Shown here piece by piece: positions 34,952 through 44,287 of a stretch of DNA of 64,000 nt. A model generated the notes under the pieces. It was not told where the DNA came from. It was given only the letters and a program-made list of their open reading frames with translations, and ran no database searches. Made by a program: the position numbers and the translations under genes. The stretch comes from Planctomycetota bacterium. Its GTDB lineage: Bacteria > Planctomycetota > Planctomycetia > Planctomycetales > Planctomycetaceae. Location: assembly GCA_016872645.1 (NCBI GenBank), contig VGZH01000021.1, positions 1 to 64,000 of the forward strand. The letters are read 5' to 3'. Each line of letters starts with the position of its first letter. Within the stretch, counting starts at the first letter, position 1.

Positions 34952-36553
34952 ATGTTTAGTCCCGAAGTGCTGTCCAACTTAATCATCTTCGTCCCGACGA
35001 TCTTCGCGTTCTTGTTGATCTTTGCAGACAAAACCGCGGTCGAATTTATGCGTGTCTGGACGCTCGTCGGAACGGCGATCACGTTCGCCCTGTCGGTCGC
35101 CTTGCTGGGGACCTACGCACCGGCGGACGGCGGCATTCAGCAGGTTGTTGCCAAGGAGTGGATTTCGAGTTGGAACATCTACTATCGGATTGGCTACGAC
35201 GGGATCAGTCTGACGTTGGTTGTGTTGACGGGATTCGTGTTCCTGATCTCGATGCTGGCCTCGTGGGGGATCGAGAAGCACGTCAAAGGTTATTTGATTC
35301 TGTTCCTTATTCTGGAAACAGGTGTGATGGGGGTCTTCTTCGCGCTCGACTTCTTCCTGTTCTACGTCTTCTGGGAAGTGATGCTGCTGCCGATGTATTT
35401 CCTGATCGGCATCTGGGGCGGCCCGCGTCGCGAGTACGCGGCGATCAAGTTTTTTCTGTACACATTAGCTGGCGGCGTGCTGATGCTGATCGCCATGTTG
35501 ATGTATTTCTTCGCCAGCGCGTCGCATACCGGAAATGGCGTTGGTTCATTCAACTTGTTGGAACTCGCGAAGTGGGCGGCTCAAGGGAACGTCTTCAGCC
35601 CCGGCTTGCAGGTCGCGGGATTTATTTTGTTGTTCATTGGCTTTGCGATTAAGGTGCCGACTTTCCCGTTCCACACGTGGTTGCCCGACGCTCACGTTGA
35701 AGCGCCGACGCCGATCTCGATGATTCTGGCGGGGGTGCTGTTGAAACTGGGCGGTTACGGAATCATCCGCATCGCTTATCCGCTGTGTCCGTACGGAGCG
35801 CAATACGCTTCGTATGCCCTGGTGGCGATTGGCGTTGTCAGCATCGTCTACGGAGCGTTCGCCGCGCTGGCTCAGACCGACTTCAAGCGAATGGTGGCCT
35901 ACAGTTCGGTTAGCCACATGGGTTATGTTCTGCTGGGGATCGCCGTCTGGAAGATCAACGAAGTGACCGGTGCCGCAGAAGGTGCCAACTACTGGTTGAT
36001 GGGAATGAGCGGTGCGATGTTCCAGATGATCGCTCACGGTGTTTCGTCACCCGGCATGTTCTTTTGCGTCGGCGTGATTTACGACCGAGTCCATCATCGC
36101 GACCTCAACCAGTTCGGCGGGTTGGCCGGGTTGATGCCGAGGTACTCTGGCATGGCGGCGGTGATCTTCTTTGCCGGCTTGGGTCTGCCCGGTCTGTGCG
36201 GGTTCATCGGCGAAGTCTTCGTCGTGCTGAGTGCTTGGAACTTTTCGAAGACGTTGGCGATCGTTTCGGCGAGCGGCGTGATCTTGACGGCCGGTTACAT
36301 TTTGTGGGCGCTGCAGCGCGTGTATCTCGGACCGGCCTACAAGGGACCTCACCCGGAAGCAATCACTCCGATGAACTCACGCGAGCAGGCGATCGGCTGG
36401 GCGCTGATCGTCCCCTGTTTCGCCTTGGGCGTGTACCCGAACTTCGTGTTCGACTACACCGACAAGCCGATGGCGAAGTTGGTGAGATCACTCGATGAAG
36501 GCTACCAGAACACTCCAAAACCGCACGGCGACGTGCAGACGACCCAAAAGTAG
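34952..36553 (+). CDS. nuoM: NADH-quinone oxidoreductase subunit M
   Basis: 533 residues from ATG 34952; the frame is open to 34817 but that extension is not hydrophobic and the family begins like MFSPEVLSNLIIFVPTIFAF. Antiporter-like pump subunit. Motifs: YRIGYDGISLTLVVLTGFVF, LFYVFWEVMLLPMYFLIGIWGGPRREYAAIKFFLYT (Glu of FWE), KVPTFPFHTWLPDAHVEAPTPISMILAGVLLKLGGYGIIR (Lys and His), TDFKRMVAYSSVSHMGYVLLG (Lys), SPGMFFCVGVIYDRVHHRD. All expected charged residues present. Followed by a hairpin and 39 bp later by nuoN. Confidence 0.97.
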   Translation: MFSPEVLSNLIIFVPTIFAFLLIFADKTAVEFMRVWTLVGTAITFALSVALLGTYAPADGGIQQVVAKEWISSWNIYYRIGYDGISLTLVVLTGFVFLISMLASWGIEKHVKGYLILFLILETGVMGVFFALDFFLFYVFWEVMLLPMYFLIGIWGGPRREYAAIKFFLYTLAGGVLMLIAMLMYFFASASHTGNGVGSFNLLELAKWAAQGNVFSPGLQVAGFILLFIGFAIKVPTFPFHTWLPDAHVEAPTPISMILAGVLLKLGGYGIIRIAYPLCPYGAQYASYALVAIGVVSIVYGAFAALAQTDFKRMVAYSSVSHMGYVLLGIAVWKINEVTGAAEGANYWLMGMSGAMFQMIAHGVSSPGMFFCVGVIYDRVHHRDLNQFGGLAGLMPRYSGMAAVIFFAGLGLPGLCGFIGEVFVVLSAWNFSKTLAIVSASGVILTAGYILWALQRVYLGPAYKGPHPEAITPMNSREQAIGWALIVPCFALGVYPNFVFDYTDKPMAKLVRSLDEGYQNTPKPHGDVQTTQK

Positions 36554-36577
36554 GTTCGCCATTTCAGGCGGACTTAC
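36550..36577 (+). repeat. Stem-loop after nuoM
   Basis: GTAGGTTCGCC (36550-36560) pairs with GGCGGACTTAC (36567-36577) with two mismatches around ATTTCA. The left arm includes the nuoM TAG. No T-run follows, and nuoN starts 15 bases later, so it is more likely an mRNA-processing or stability element than a terminator; it may belong to the same dispersed family as the hairpins at 26746. Confidence 0.45.
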
Positions 36578-36592
36578 GACTGAAAATTCACT

Positions 36593-38209
36593 ATGCACGA
36601 TATCGGTTCTCTAGTCGACCAATTGGTCGAATCGACGAAGACTTCGGTCGGGCTGTTCGTACCGGAATTGGTACTGAGCGGCACGATTGTCGTTCTGTTG
36701 TTGTGCCGCATCCTGCCGTTGGTCTGGCGAGTGCCGACACAATGGATCGCCCTGTTGGGCGCCTTCACCGCGTTTGGCTGGACGTTGTCTCAATTCGACC
36801 AGCTGGTTACTCCGAGTGAGGCGTTACAAGTCAAGACACTCTTTACCGGGTTGCTGAAGTTCGACGAGTTCTCGACGTTTTTCCGGATGTTTCTGAGTCT
36901 GTTTTTGATCCTGACAATCACGTTGACTGTGCTGACCGGCATTCCGGATCGCGAGGATGCACCGGACTTCTACACGCTGCTGATTGGAGCGACGATCGGC
37001 ATGATGATCATGGCCTCGGCCAATCATCTGCTGATGGTGTTCATCGGCGTCGAGATGACCAGCGTTCCCAGCTACGCGATGGTCGGTTTTATGAAAGGCC
37101 GCCGGCAAAGCAGCGAGGCGGCACTCAAATACGTGGTCTACGGAGCCGGTGCGGCGGGCGTGATGTTGTACGGCATCAGCTTGCTGGCGGGCCTCACAGG
37201 GACCGGTTCATTGCCGGAGATGGCTGAGCGGTTGAGCATGATCGTCGCCCAAGGGCAGGGGATCAGCGATCCGACGAATCGCACGATTGTATTGGCCAGC
37301 TTGATGGTGCTGGTGGGACTGGCCTTCAAGTTGTCGGTCTTCCCGTTCCACTTCTGGTGTCCCGATGCGTTTGAAGGTGCTGCGGCGGAAGTGGCAGGGT
37401 TCCTGTCGGTCGCGTCGAAGGCGGGTGCGTTCGCGCTGCTGGTGCGATTTGGCTTGGCGTTCTCCGGTCAATCCAAAGAAGTGTCGAGCATCGCCTTCGC
37501 GCTGGGGATCGGCTTGGGAGTGCTCGGTGCGGCGACGGCAACGTTCGGGAATCTTTCGGCCTATGGCCAGTCGAACATGAAGCGTCTGTTGGCGTATTCG
37601 ACGATCGCACATGCGGGGTACATGCTGATGTCAGTGTCGGCGTTGCTGGTGCTGCGATTCAGCAAACAGGCCGGGGCGGAGGCAGATGTGGCGTCCCTCT
37701 CGTGCATCGAAGGGTTGATGTACTACCTCTTTGTGTATTTGTTCATGAACTTGGGAGCCTTCGCAATTGTGGCGTTGATTCGCAACCAGATCTTCAGTGA
37801 AGAGCTGGACGACTACAACGGTTTGGGAACTCAGTGCCCGGTGCTCTGTTTCGGGATGACGATTTGTGTCTTCAGCCTGATCGGCCTGCCGCCGATGGGT
37901 GGTTTCTTCGCCAAGTTCGCGATCTTTTACTCGGTCTTCAAAGCGACTTCGGTGCATTGGGTGATGTGGTTGGTGCTGGCAGCCGGAGCGATCAACACGG
38001 TCTTCAGCCTCTTTTATTACATTCGCATTTTGAAGGCGATGTACGTCAAGCCGCGGCCGGACGGTGCTCGCAAAGTGACCTACGACCTGATGCCGGTCGG
38101 TCTATTTGTGCTCATGGTCTGTTTGCCGGTCCTGGGACTGGGGCTGTTTCCGGCTCGGTTCTCGGAGACGTTTCATCATGTCGCGTCGCTATTGCTGACG
38201 GGGCGATGA
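36593..38209 (+). CDS. nuoN: NADH-quinone oxidoreductase subunit N
   Basis: 538 residues (E. coli 485). Third antiporter-like pump subunit, next to NuoK and NuoM in the membrane arm. Motifs: LLMVFIGVEMTSVPSYAMVGFMKGRRQSSEAALKYVVYGAGAAGVMLYG (Glu and Lys), LAFKLSVFPFHFWCPDAFEGAAAEVAGFLSVASKAGAFALLVR, SNMKRLLAYSTIAHAGYML (Lys), FSLIGLPPMGGFFAKFAIF. Last gene of the cluster. A run of TGAAATTCGAAA-like repeats follows directly after the stop. Confidence 0.96.
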   Translation: MHDIGSLVDQLVESTKTSVGLFVPELVLSGTIVVLLLCRILPLVWRVPTQWIALLGAFTAFGWTLSQFDQLVTPSEALQVKTLFTGLLKFDEFSTFFRMFLSLFLILTITLTVLTGIPDREDAPDFYTLLIGATIGMMIMASANHLLMVFIGVEMTSVPSYAMVGFMKGRRQSSEAALKYVVYGAGAAGVMLYGISLLAGLTGTGSLPEMAERLSMIVAQGQGISDPTNRTIVLASLMVLVGLAFKLSVFPFHFWCPDAFEGAAAEVAGFLSVASKAGAFALLVRFGLAFSGQSKEVSSIAFALGIGLGVLGAATATFGNLSAYGQSNMKRLLAYSTIAHAGYMLMSVSALLVLRFSKQAGAEADVASLSCIEGLMYYLFVYLFMNLGAFAIVALIRNQIFSEELDDYNGLGTQCPVLCFGMTICVFSLIGLPPMGGFFAKFAIFYSVFKATSVHWVMWLVLAAGAINTVFSLFYYIRILKAMYVKPRPDGARKVTYDLMPVGLFVLMVCLPVLGLGLFPARFSETFHHVASLLLTGR

Positions 38210-38212
38210 GTC

Positions 38213-38248
38213 TGAAATTCGAAACTCGAAATCTGAAACTCGAAATCG
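38213..38248 (+). repeat. TGAAATC/CGAAACT repeats between nuoN and the next gene
   Basis: Reads CTGAAATTCGAAACTCGAAATCTGAAACTCGAAATC, four to five copies of a 7-9 base unit (GAAAYTCGAAAT), the clearest of the three runs in this window (also near 32350 and 46425). Ends just before the ATG at 38252. Confidence 0.5.
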
Positions 38249-38251
38249 TTC

Positions 38252-38674
38252 ATGGCACTCTCGACCGAATTGGAAATCCTGAACCGTGTGCAGCGGCAAC
38301 TGTCGGGCTGCTTCTTGCAGTACGTCGGTGAAATTTGGCCGTGGACATCGGTCGGGGCTGAGGGTTCAAAGCTAAAAACAGTGCTCGATCAGTGCGTTGC
38401 TCGGCAAAAGGAATCGATCGCGATGCTGATTGAGCATCTCGCATCGCGTCAGGCCCGCGTCGAGTTCGGCAGTTATTCGGCCGACTTCACCGACTTGCAT
38501 TACGTGTCGCTGCACTTCTTGATCAAGCATCTGATCTCCAGCCAGACGTTGGTTGTCGAGTCGCTGAATCGAGCAGTCACGACGTTGCCCGGCGGCGATG
38601 GGTCGCAGGAATTGTTGATCGCCGTCCGCCAGAACGAACAAGAGGTTTTGGCGGCGTTGAAAGCGGCGGCCTAA
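38252..38674 (+). CDS. Hypothetical helical protein
   Basis: 140 residues. Predicted to be all helical, without a signal or membrane part: ELEILNRVQRQLSGCFLQYVGEIWPW, LDQCVARQKESIAMLIEHLASRQARVEFGSYSADFTDLHYVSLHFLIKHLISSQTLVVESLNRAV, then a short C-terminal helix. Histidines and acidic residues are spaced as in ferritin-like or DinB-like bundles, but I cannot show a metal site. It sits between nuoN and tatD, 19 bp before tatD, so it is probably co-transcribed with tatD. No recognised family. Confidence 0.7.
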   Translation: MALSTELEILNRVQRQLSGCFLQYVGEIWPWTSVGAEGSKLKTVLDQCVARQKESIAMLIEHLASRQARVEFGSYSADFTDLHYVSLHFLIKHLISSQTLVVESLNRAVTTLPGGDGSQELLIAVRQNEQEVLAALKAAA

Positions 38675-38693
38675 TCCGTCGTGAGGCGGCCAA

Positions 38694-39476
38694 ATGCTGT
38701 TCGACACACACGCTCATCTGGACGAAGACGCCTTCAGCCAGGACGCTGACGAAGTGATCGTGAGGGCCGTCGCTTCCGGTGTGACGACGATGCTCGCCGT
38801 AGCGACGACGGTTGAGAGCAGCCGGGCCACGATCGCGCTGGCGACGCGATTCCCGAATGTGTTCGCTTCGGTTGGCATCCATCCAAACTATGCGGTGCAG
38901 GCCAAACCGGGAGATTGGGAGGCGATCGAAGGGCTGGCTTCGTCACCGAAGGTGATCGCGATTGGCGAGACGGGACTGGATCGGTATTGGGACCACACGC
39001 CGTTCGATGTGCAGATCGATTACTTTCGCAGGCAAATCGAACTCGCGAAGCGTCGTGACCTGCCGTTCATCGTGCATTGCCGCGAGGCGGAACCGGATGT
39101 CGTCGCCGTGCTGCGCCAGATGGCTGGCGCGGGACAGCTCAAGGGGATCATGCATTCGTTCTGCGGCCGGCAGGCGACGCTTGATGCGGCACTCGAGTTG
39201 GGGCTGCACGTCTCGTTCGCGGGAATGTTCACATTCAAGAAGAACAACGAGCTTCGCGAGTTGGCAAAGACCATTCCGCTGGAGCGGTTGCTGGTCGAAA
39301 CCGACTCACCGTACTTGGCTCCGCAGCCCCAGCGCGGCAAGCGGAACGAGCCGGCATTCGTGCGGTATACGGCGGAGTGTCTCGCGGAAGTGTTTGGCAA
39401 AACGCTTGACGAGATGGCCGCGATTACGACGGCGAACGCTCTGCGGTTGTTTGGGTTGTCGGGCGAAGTCAGTTGA
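38694..39476 (+). CDS. tatD: TatD-family metal-dependent DNase/hydrolase
   Basis: 260 residues, normal length. TIM-barrel amidohydrolase-like enzyme with two metal ions; family members are 3'-5' exonucleases. Metal and catalytic motifs all present: LFDTHAHLDEDAF (two His), AIGETGLDRYWD (Glu), RDLPFIVHCREAE (His), GIMHSFCG (His), LLVETDSPYLAPQPQRGKRNEPAFV (Asp). The name TatD is historical; it does not take part in twin-arginine export. Overlaps by one frame with the far upstream open frame of the next gene. Confidence 0.95.
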   Translation: MLFDTHAHLDEDAFSQDADEVIVRAVASGVTTMLAVATTVESSRATIALATRFPNVFASVGIHPNYAVQAKPGDWEAIEGLASSPKVIAIGETGLDRYWDHTPFDVQIDYFRRQIELAKRRDLPFIVHCREAEPDVVAVLRQMAGAGQLKGIMHSFCGRQATLDAALELGLHVSFAGMFTFKKNNELRELAKTIPLERLLVETDSPYLAPQPQRGKRNEPAFVRYTAECLAEVFGKTLDEMAAITTANALRLFGLSGEVS

Positions 39477-39571
39477 TGGACGGGATTCGAGAATTTGCCA
39501 AGATCGGTCTTGCCACTTACAGTCCGTCCGCTTTTCCCGCCACTTCCTCCCACCGCGATTGGAGTCTGCCG

Positions 39572-40849
39572 ATGCGCAAGAGTTTATTGCTGACCTGCCT
39601 GTGTTGGACTGGTGCGATGTTGTCGTTGACGGCGATCGGAGCGGACGTTCCGGCATCGAAGAACGACTGGCCGAGTTGGCGTGGTCCGAAGCGGGACGCC
39701 ATCTCGACCGAGAAAGGCCTGCTGACCGAATGGCCGGAGAATGGCCCAGAAGTCGTCTGGACGGCGGAGAATCTTGGAAAGGGCTTTTCGAGCATCGCGA
39801 TTTCCGGCGATCGCATTTACACGATGGGAGAACGCAAAGGTGGGACGTTCCTGATTTGCCTCGATCTGGACGGCAAGGAGCAATGGGCCGCGAACGTCGG
39901 CAAGGGTGATCCGAATTGCACTCCGACCGTGGATGGCAATCGGGCTTACACCGTCGATCGTAATGGCGAGCTGGCCTGTGTCGGGATCGAGTCAGGCAAC
40001 GTGCTGTGGACGAAGAGCTTCACGAAGGACTTCGGCGGCAAAATGATGTCGGGCTGGGGCTACAGTGAGTCGCCGCTGGTGGATGGCGACCGACTGATCG
40101 TCACGCCGGGATCGAACGACGCGATGTTGGCGGCGCTCGACAAGCAGACCGGCGACGTGATTTGGAAGTCGGCTGTGCCGAAGTTGGGTGACAAGGGAGG
40201 CGATGGGGCGGCCTATTCGTCGGTCGTCATCAGCAATGCCGGTGGAATCAAGCAGTATGTGCAACTGGTCGGCAAAGGGATCGTGTCAGTGCGGGCCACT
40301 GATGGCAAGTTCTTGTGGAACTACAACAAGATTACGAACGGCACCGCGGCGATTCCGACGCCAATCGTGCGCGACGATTATGTGTTTTGCTCGTCCGGCT
40401 ACGGCGACGGCGGAGCCGCTTTGTTGAAAGTGATCAACGACGGATCGGGCCTGCGCTTCGACGAAATTTGGTACAAGAAGGCGGGTGAGTTACAGAACCA
40501 TCACGGAGGCGTCGTGCTGCTTGGGGACTACCTCTACATGGGTCACGGGCACAATCTCGGGTTGCCTGTGTGCGTGGACTTCCTGACCGGCAAGCCGACC
40601 TGGGGACCGCAACGTGGCCCAGGTGGTGACTCGGCAGCGGTGGTTTATGCGGATGGTCATCTCTACTTTCGCTACCAGAACGGTGTGATGGCTCTGATCG
40701 AAGCGAACTCGAAAGAGTTGCAGGTGAAGGGCAAGTTTAATGTGAAGACCAAAGATGGTCCGGGCTGGCCGCATCCAGTAGTGCTGGGCGGTCGGCTGTA
40801 TCTTCGCGATCAACAGCACTTGCACTGTTACAACATCAAAAAGAGTTGA
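39572..40849 (+). CDS. Exported PQQ-like beta-propeller repeat protein
   Basis: 425 residues from ATG 39572, which gives a signal peptide (MRKSLLLTCLCWTGAMLSLTAIGAD). The body opens with DWPSWRGPKRDAISTEKGLLTEWPENGPEVVWTAENLGKGFSSIAISGDRIYTMG, the usual opening of planctomycete PQQ-repeat proteins, then repeats ending in LDLDGKEQW, IESGNVLW, LDKQTGDVIW, FLTGKPTW. Eight-blade propellers of this kind resemble the quinoprotein and BamB folds; without the PQQ-binding residues known, enzyme activity should not be assumed. Monocistronic or with tatD; a strong terminator stands 32 bp after the stop. Confidence 0.9.
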   Translation: MRKSLLLTCLCWTGAMLSLTAIGADVPASKNDWPSWRGPKRDAISTEKGLLTEWPENGPEVVWTAENLGKGFSSIAISGDRIYTMGERKGGTFLICLDLDGKEQWAANVGKGDPNCTPTVDGNRAYTVDRNGELACVGIESGNVLWTKSFTKDFGGKMMSGWGYSESPLVDGDRLIVTPGSNDAMLAALDKQTGDVIWKSAVPKLGDKGGDGAAYSSVVISNAGGIKQYVQLVGKGIVSVRATDGKFLWNYNKITNGTAAIPTPIVRDDYVFCSSGYGDGGAALLKVINDGSGLRFDEIWYKKAGELQNHHGGVVLLGDYLYMGHGHNLGLPVCVDFLTGKPTWGPQRGPGGDSAAVVYADGHLYFRYQNGVMALIEANSKELQVKGKFNVKTKDGPGWPHPVVLGGRLYLRDQQHLHCYNIKKS

Positions 40850-40880
40850 CGTTCAACGTGCGTTTGGACAGGAACAGAAC

Positions 40881-40918
40881 ATGGCCCGACGTCGGTTTGT
40901 CGTCGGGCCATTTTGTTC
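40881..40918 (+). terminator. Rho-independent terminator after the PQQ-repeat gene
   Basis: ATGGCCCGACG (40881-40891) and CGTCGGGCCAT (40901-40911) form a perfect 11-bp stem around nine bases, followed by TTTGTT. Works on the plus strand; the clearest terminator of the window. Confidence 0.9.
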
Positions 40919-41074
40919 TGATGGATTGTGACGCGCGCTTCGCAAATCTCCGCAGGGAGACGCAGGCTGAGCAATCGCGCGGCTTGACGTTTGAGCATGG
41001 CTCGCTGATGCTGTTCGTGGTTGCGTTCACTCAATCAGACAGGTCCATCGCATCGCACGCGTCGAGATTTCAAC

Positions 41075-44000
41075 ATGCTGGACTCCGATCTGTCCGTGTT
41101 GCTTGTGGAGGACAACCCCGCCGAAGCGCGGCGGCTGAGTGACCTGCTTGCGCAAGCCTCGCGGTGTCGGATGCGAGTGACGCATGTGACCAGCATTGGA
41201 GCTGCCAAGCGTGAGTTCGCGAAGGCTCCCACGAATGTGATCTTGCTCGATTGGTTTCTGCCCGACCGATACGGTGTTGATGGATTGCGCGACCTGCAAA
41301 CGGTCGCTCCGCGCACGCCGGTGCTGATGCTGGTCGGCTGGGACGACGATGAAGCTGCAATGAATTCGTTGCGAGCCGGTGCGCAGGATGTACTGATCAA
41401 AGAGCAGATGACGTCGTCGATCCTCGAACGCACGATCCGCTACGCCGTCGAGCGGCAACGGACCGAATCCGCGCTGCGGCAGACCGAAGAGATGTACCGC
41501 TCCTTGATTGAGTCGCTACCGATCAACGTGTTCCGCAAAGACGCTCAAGGAAACTTCGTCTTCGCCAATCAACGATACTGCGACGAACTTCATCGGCGGT
41601 TGGATGAACTTGTCGGCCGCACGGATTTCACCTTCTTTCCGCCGGAATTGGCGGAGAAATATCGTCGAGACGATCAACGCGTCATGCGCGAACGGCTTGT
41701 GGTGGAAGACATCGAAGCCTATCGCACGCCAGATGGACAACGATTGCACGTGCAGGTCATGAAGGCTCCCGCGACCGATGCGAAGGGCAGAGTGGTTGGA
41801 ACTCAGACGATGTTCTGGGACGTCACGCCGCGTGTTGAAGCCGAAGAGGCTTTGCAGCGCAGCACCTCTCGTTTCAAGAAGTTGTTCGATGCGAACATCA
41901 TCGGCATCATTCTGGCCGACTTGTCGGGGAGAGTGCTTGAAGCCAACGACGCCTACCTGTCGTTGACCGGATACTCGCGTGAAGACTTGATGTCCGGCCG
42001 GCTGCGCTGGGATAAGCTAACGCCACCCGAATACCGCGAATTCGATTTACGAGAGATCGAGTCGCTGAATCGGACCGGTGTCTGCCCGCCGTGGGAGAAG
42101 GAATACATTCGCAAGGATGGCAGCCGCGTGCCGGTGATGCTGGGAGTGTCGATGCTCGACAATTCGACCAGCGAGTGTATTTGTTTCGTGCTCGACATGA
42201 CGAAACAGAAGCGGGTCGAGGCGCAGTTGCTGCGAGCGAAAGAAGAAGCGGACTCGGCCAGTCAGTCGAAAAGCCTGTTCCTGGCGAACATGAGCCACGA
42301 GATTCGCACCCCGATGAACGCCATCATCGGACTGACGGAATTGGTGCTCGATTCGGATCTGACCCGGCAGCAGCGCGATAATTTGACGGCCGTGGCAGAA
42401 TCAGCCGAAGCATTGCTGTCGTTGATCAATCACATTCTCGACTTCTCAAAGATCGAAGCAGGCAAGCTGGAGCTCGATGAAGTCGAGTTCAGCTTGCGAA
42501 CGATGATTGCCGGTATTTTGAAAACCCTGGCGCTCGAAGCTCATCGTAAGCAATTGGAGTTAGTGGGAGACATTCGCGCTGACGTGCCTGATCGACTGCT
42601 GGGCGACGTGGTCAAACTGAGACAGATTTTGATGAACTTGTTGGGCAACGCGATCAAGTTCACTGAGTCGGGTGAAGTCGTCCTGCGAGTGATCGTTGTG
42701 TCACGCGACGAGCTGTCACTGGAACTTCAATTCGACGTGATCGATACCGGCATCGGCATCCCCGAGGACTATCAGCACGCAATCTTCGAGGCGTTCGAGC
42801 AAGTCCACACATCGATCAACCGCAAGTACGGTGGCACCGGATTAGGACTGTCGATCACTTCGAAGCTAGCGCAGCTCATGGGAGGACGTCTGTGGCTGAC
42901 GAGCGAGCCTGGACGCGGCAGTACGTTTGTCGTGACCAGTCGAATGCGACCTGCCGTTTCAGGGTTGGCCGCAACAGCCATGAATCCCTCGCCGTTGGAT
43001 GGACTGCGAGTCTTGGCTGTTGATGACAACGCGACCAGCCGGCAGAACTTAATGGACCTGCTGACCTCGTGGCGCATGCGGCCGATGGCCGTGGCCAGTG
43101 CAAGCGAAGCGTTGACGATTTTGAAACGCATGACGGGCGAGGACAGTGTCTTTGCGTTTTCGCTGATTGATTCCCAGATGCCTGATGGGGACGGTATTGA
43201 TCTGGCGGCTACGATTCGCGAAGAGTTTTCAAATCAAGCCGGACACATGTTGTTGTTGCTCAGTTCACCCGATCGCGGGACAGAATTGGCGCGGTGCGAT
43301 CAAGCAGGGATCGCAGCGACCATCGCAAAACCGGTGAATGAATCGGAGTTGTTCGACACGCTGATTTCGCTGCGTGGTGGATCTGGAGACGAAGTGGCAC
43401 CCTCACTGCCTGCGCGAGCTGCTGTGAAGGCTCGGAACATCTTGCGTGTGTTATTGGTCGAGGATAGCCGGTTCAACCAAAAACTTGCCGTGGCTCTGCT
43501 GGAAAAGCGTGGGCATCAGGTCACTCTTGCTCACAACGGACGCGAGGCGGTCGACATATTCTTTCGCCAGCCGTTTGATCGGGTCTTGATGGATGTGCAA
43601 ATGCCGGAGATGGATGGCCTGGAAGCGACACATGTCATCCGGCAGCGTGAGCAGCGATCCGGCTGGCATGTGCCGATTATTGCGATGACTGCTCAAGCGA
43701 TGAGCGGCGATCGCGAGCGCTGCCTGGCGGCCGGCATGGACGAATATCTGACGAAGCCGATCCGCGCCGACCATTTGTATGAGGTTCTGGAATCGGACTT
43801 TCCCAACGCGGTGTTCCCTCAGGAATCGTCGTTCAAGGCGAGCCAGAAAACTCGTCGCGGGATGATTCAAAAGCCGCTCGAAGCCGAAGTGTCTCCGTCA
43901 TCTCAGGCCAACGGAAGCATCGTCAATTGGACCCATGCCATGTCAATCGTTGGTGGCGATAAGGCGCTGTTACGCGATGTTGCAGTCGCTTGCCTCGAAG

Positions 44001-44287
44001 ATTTTCCACGCTGGATGAAAGAGTTTGATCAGGCGTTGGCTGAGCGGCAAGCACCACTGTTTCGTCGTGCCGCACATTCATTGCGAGGTGCGTGTCGAAC
44101 CTTTGGATTAGACCGGCTCACCACGCCGACACAGGAATTAGAAACGCTTGCACTGGCTGGTAATCTGGCTGCCGCTGAACAACTGCTGAACTCGCTGCGA
44201 CCTGAGCTGCAGGCCTGTCAAATCGAACTGCAAGCATTCCTGGAAAAGCCGCGAGACCGACATGACCACGATTTTGGTCGTCGATGA
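41075..44287 (+). CDS. Hybrid sensor histidine kinase (REC-PAS-PAS-HisKA-HATPase-REC-REC-HPt)
   Basis: 1070 residues from ATG 41075; the open frame starts at 41021 without support. Receiver 1 at about 5-125 (phospho-Asp D59, VILLDWFLPD), PAS at about 138-255 and 265-385 (FVFANQRYC; VLEANDAYLSLTGYSREDL), HisKA with H408 in LANMSHEIRTPMNAIIG, HATPase with NLLGNAIKFTESG, DTGIGIP and GGTGLGLSI, receiver 2 (D699, LIDSQMPDGDG), receiver 3 (D840, VLMDVQMPEMDG) and a C-terminal HPt with H1001 in RRAAHSLRGACRTFG. No membrane segment, so cytoplasmic. All phosphorylation residues are present, enabling a full phosphorelay. Its end overlaps the next, broken, response regulator gene by 26 bases. Signal unknown. 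Confidence 0.95.
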   Translation: MLDSDLSVLLVEDNPAEARRLSDLLAQASRCRMRVTHVTSIGAAKREFAKAPTNVILLDWFLPDRYGVDGLRDLQTVAPRTPVLMLVGWDDDEAAMNSLRAGAQDVLIKEQMTSSILERTIRYAVERQRTESALRQTEEMYRSLIESLPINVFRKDAQGNFVFANQRYCDELHRRLDELVGRTDFTFFPPELAEKYRRDDQRVMRERLVVEDIEAYRTPDGQRLHVQVMKAPATDAKGRVVGTQTMFWDVTPRVEAEEALQRSTSRFKKLFDANIIGIILADLSGRVLEANDAYLSLTGYSREDLMSGRLRWDKLTPPEYREFDLREIESLNRTGVCPPWEKEYIRKDGSRVPVMLGVSMLDNSTSECICFVLDMTKQKRVEAQLLRAKEEADSASQSKSLFLANMSHEIRTPMNAIIGLTELVLDSDLTRQQRDNLTAVAESAEALLSLINHILDFSKIEAGKLELDEVEFSLRTMIAGILKTLALEAHRKQLELVGDIRADVPDRLLGDVVKLRQILMNLLGNAIKFTESGEVVLRVIVVSRDELSLELQFDVIDTGIGIPEDYQHAIFEAFEQVHTSINRKYGGTGLGLSITSKLAQLMGGRLWLTSEPGRGSTFVVTSRMRPAVSGLAATAMNPSPLDGLRVLAVDDNATSRQNLMDLLTSWRMRPMAVASASEALTILKRMTGEDSVFAFSLIDSQMPDGDGIDLAATIREEFSNQAGHMLLLLSSPDRGTELARCDQAGIAATIAKPVNESELFDTLISLRGGSGDEVAPSLPARAAVKARNILRVLLVEDSRFNQKLAVALLEKRGHQVTLAHNGREAVDIFFRQPFDRVLMDVQMPEMDGLEATHVIRQREQRSGWHVPIIAMTAQAMSGDRERCLAAGMDEYLTKPIRADHLYEVLESDFPNAVFPQESSFKASQKTRRGMIQKPLEAEVSPSSQANGSIVNWTHAMSIVGGDKALLRDVAVACLEDFPRWMKEFDQALAERQAPLFRRAAHSLRGACRTFGLDRLTTPTQELETLALAGNLAAAEQLLNSLRPELQACQIELQAFLEKPRDRHDHDFGRR

